Both the position numbers and the translations under genes were made by a program. A stretch of DNA of 62,132 nucleotides from Pseudomonas guariconensis (GTDB taxonomy: Bacteria > Pseudomonadota > Gammaproteobacteria > Pseudomonadales > Pseudomonadaceae): NCBI RefSeq assembly GCF_024127895.1, contig NZ_JAMYBK010000024.1:1-62132 (forward strand), written 5' to 3'. The notes below the pieces were generated by a model. It ran no database searches. It worked only from the letters and a program-made list of their open reading frames with translations, and was not told the origin of the DNA. Positions 60,799-62,132 of this stretch are shown here, piece by piece (position 1 is the first letter of the stretch; each line of letters opens with the position of its first letter).

Positions 60799-60848
60799 CA
60801 CCCCCATGCAGCATGTCGTTGCAATTCCCTTATGCAATTCAAACTCAA

Positions 60849-60888
60849 CGCTCACTGGGCGCGTGAAATATCACGTGCCCAGTGAGCG
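60849..60888 (+). repeat. 18-bp stem-loop in the adhesin leader
   Basis: CGCTCACTGGGCGCGTGA - AATA - TCACGTGCCCAGTGAGCG: complementary over 18 positions with a single G-U pair, 4-base loop. No T-tract follows directly. Confidence 0.85.
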
Positions 60889-60904
60889 CTCGGGTGTGGG
60901 CTAG

Positions 60905-60932
60905 GTCCAGCCTCTGGACTGAATCTTTTTAT
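60905..60932 (+). terminator. Possible terminator in the adhesin leader
   Basis: GTCCAG-CCT-CTGGAC followed after six bases by TTTTTATAT. A short stem, so activity is uncertain; it could act as an attenuator. Confidence 0.4.
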
Positions 60933-61037
60933 ATAACTTTCGCTCATTCGAATGCCCAGTCGCCTTTTAAGCGGCTGCGCACGCGTTCGGGTTGCTTTGT
61001 TATGGGATTGACTAGCTGAAGCAAAGACAGGTGTGCG

Positions 61038-62132
61038 ATGAATAATATTGTAATTGTCGACAAGGCGACGGGGGCGGCGACCGAACATGCGTTCGGTAAC
61101 GTCGCCCTGAACGGAACCAGTATTGTAAAAGTGCCCATTAGCCCGAGTAGCATCCAGTCGATGCAACAGTCGGGCACGAACCTGGTCATCACGCTCAAGT
61201 CCGGTGGCACGGTCACGGTCCAGAATTTCTTTGTGGCCAGTGGCGAGGCCAACCAGTTGGTACTGGAAGAGGCCGATGGGACCCTGCTCCTGGGAAGTTA
61301 CTCTTCACCGTACTCCGGTTTTACCTTTAGCGAGATCGGCGCCCTTGATGATCTGACCGCTGCCGCGACGCCGGACTGGGTGACCTGGGGGTTGAGTCTG
61401 CTGGGGGTTGGCGGCCTTGCCTCGATGTTCTTCCTCAATGGTAGCGGAAGCAGTAGCGGCAGCGGCGGCGGCGGTGATGCCAGTTCGACTACACCGGACG
61501 CGCCTACCGACCTTGCTTTCAATAGTGCCGGAACGGTACTGAGCGGCAGGGGCAAGCCGGGTTTGACTGTGACGGTCAAGGACGCGAATGGGCAAGTCAT
61601 CGCCACAGGGATCGTGGGCTCGGATGGCAACTTCCACGTCAACCTGAATACCCCGCAAACCAATGGCGAAACAGTCGAAGTCACCCTCACTGACGCTGCT
61701 GGCAATGTGTCCCCTCCCAGCACGATCACCGCAGACGACACCACGGCCCCCAATGCGCCGACAGATTTAGCCGTCAGTGCCGATGGCACCACCGTCAGCG
61801 GCAAGGGCGAACCCAATACCACCGTCACCATCAAGGATGCCGATGGCAAGGTGATCGGTACCGGTACCGTAGGTCCCGATGGCACCTTCGAAGTTGTGCT
61901 GAATTCCCCTCAGGTCAACGAAGAAACCCTCACGGTGACGTTGACCGATGCTGCAGGAAATATCTCGGCCCCAGTCGAAGTAACTGCACCAGATATTGAT
62001 GACACGGACGCTGACGCTGATGCTGATGCTGATGCTGATGCTGATGCTGATGCTGATGCTGATGCTGATGCTGATGCTGATGCTGATGCTGATGCTGATG
62101 CTGATGCTGATGCTGATGCTGATGCTGATGCT
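61038..62132 (+). CDS. Giant Bap/LapF-type surface adhesin, N-terminal part (partial)
   Basis: The frame from ATG 61038 stays open for 365 codons to the window end. Residues 1-110 match the BapA/LapF prefix region, followed by a hydrophobic stretch DWVTWGLSLLGVGGLASMFF (113-132) and a Gly/Ser linker. Two Bap-type Ig-like repeats follow (about 151-235 and 236-322), each with the pattern APTDL...VSGKGEPNTTVTIKDADG...VTLTDAAGN. From residue 324 the protein is (Asp-Ala)n, coded by GATGCT repeats. Such proteins are several thousand residues long, leave by a type I system through a C-terminal signal, and bind cells in biofilms; that end and the secretion genes lie outside the window. Confidence 0.88.
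   Translation, partial: MNNIVIVDKATGAATEHAFGNVALNGTSIVKVPISPSSIQSMQQSGTNLVITLKSGGTVTVQNFFVASGEANQLVLEEADGTLLLGSYSSPYSGFTFSEIGALDDLTAAATPDWVTWGLSLLGVGGLASMFFLNGSGSSSGSGGGGDASSTTPDAPTDLAFNSAGTVLSGRGKPGLTVTVKDANGQVIATGIVGSDGNFHVNLNTPQTNGETVEVTLTDAAGNVSPPSTITADDTTAPNAPTDLAVSADGTTVSGKGEPNTTVTIKDADGKVIGTGTVGPDGTFEVVLNSPQVNEETLTVTLTDAAGNISAPVEVTAPDIDDTDADADADADADADADADADADADADADADADADADADADADA
62007..62132 (+). repeat. Perfect hexanucleotide tandem repeat (GATGCT)n
   Basis: Two GACGCT units (62007-62018) and nineteen identical GATGCT units (62019-62132) continue to the last base of the window. Each unit codes Asp-Ala, so changes in copy number keep the frame. Confidence 0.98.

Larger units (their letters stand above)
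60168..61037. other. Long A/T-richer intergenic region before the adhesin
   Basis: About 870 bp with no convincing gene. It holds a 12-bp palindrome GGTAGGTCTACC (60448-60459), a consensus sigma-70 promoter (60584-60611), a split direct repeat, an 18-bp hairpin and a terminator-like stem. Base composition is visibly richer in A and T than the flanking core genes, which suggests acquired or rapidly changing DNA. Confidence 0.6.

Noticed and set aside
62007..62132. CRISPR-like or satellite array
   Set aside because: Units are 6 bp with no spacers and lie in frame within a coding region; it is a coding microsatellite.

Overview
The window looks like chromosomal DNA of a Pseudomonas of the P. 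putida group. Evidence seen directly: high-GC coding with a strong G/C third-position bias, REP-type repeats with the core GCGGGCAAGCCCGCTCC, and long runs of Pseudomonas housekeeping genes. From memory, the gene order ppa ... eutC-eutB-eat-aldehyde dehydrogenase-eatR-mpl-ubiX ... lrgAB ... proA-nadD-rsfS-rlmH-mrdA-rodA-mltB-rlpA-dacA ... leuS ... lnt-corC-ybeY-phoH-miaB ... hemL-thiE-thiD-ladS-aidB-amn-rluE-lrp-fieF follows the P. aeruginosa block around PA3963-PA4031. Most of the window is therefore ancestral core genome; the two edges are not.

Left edge (1-870): the last codons and terminal repeat of an IS3-family element cut into the N-terminal part of a tyrosine integrase. This is probably the border of a genomic island lying to the left. 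Core genes start with an XRE/S24 repressor-like gene, ppa, mtfA, a DedA membrane protein and a GNAT acetyltransferase. The ethanolamine block (4726-12373) has eat-eutB-eutC and an aldehyde dehydrogenase, each preceded by a good sigma-54 -24/-12 promoter, and the divergent activator gene eatR. Then come mpl, ubiX, a small lipoprotein, an NAD(P)-binding protein, a MORN-repeat/C13-peptidase lipoprotein, a MaoC hydratase, lrgA-lrgB, a Lon-N-domain protein, a DedA-PAP2 fusion and a 3-methyladenine glycosylase.

Middle (22100-45956): the proA-nadD-rsfS-rlmH-mrdA-rodA-mltB-rlpA run and dacA (cell-wall elongation and recycling), ybeD-lipB-lipA (lipoate), ldcA, a second lytic transglycosylase, arfA with its transcription terminator inside the coding region, holA-lptE-leuS, a YdcF-type protein and lnt-corC-ybeY-phoH. 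Right part (46197-60167): miaB, a DUF1820 gene, a Sel1-repeat protein, hemL-thiE-thiD, a LadS-like kinase that lacks a receiver domain, aidB, amn-rluE, a DUF2788 membrane protein, an Lrp regulator, a structured candidate small RNA with a strong terminator, a cation-efflux protein and a lipoprotein.

Right edge (60168-62132): about 870 bp of A/T-richer DNA without a convincing gene, holding a consensus sigma-70 promoter, an 18-bp hairpin and a direct repeat. It is followed by the start of a giant Bap/LapF-type surface adhesin that runs out of the window inside a perfect (GATGCT)n tandem repeat encoding (Asp-Ala)n. The adhesin with its leader, the candidate small RNA, the MORN-C13 lipoprotein and the receiver-less LadS are the parts most worth further work. 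No tRNA, rRNA, CRISPR array or obvious phage-defence system is visible.
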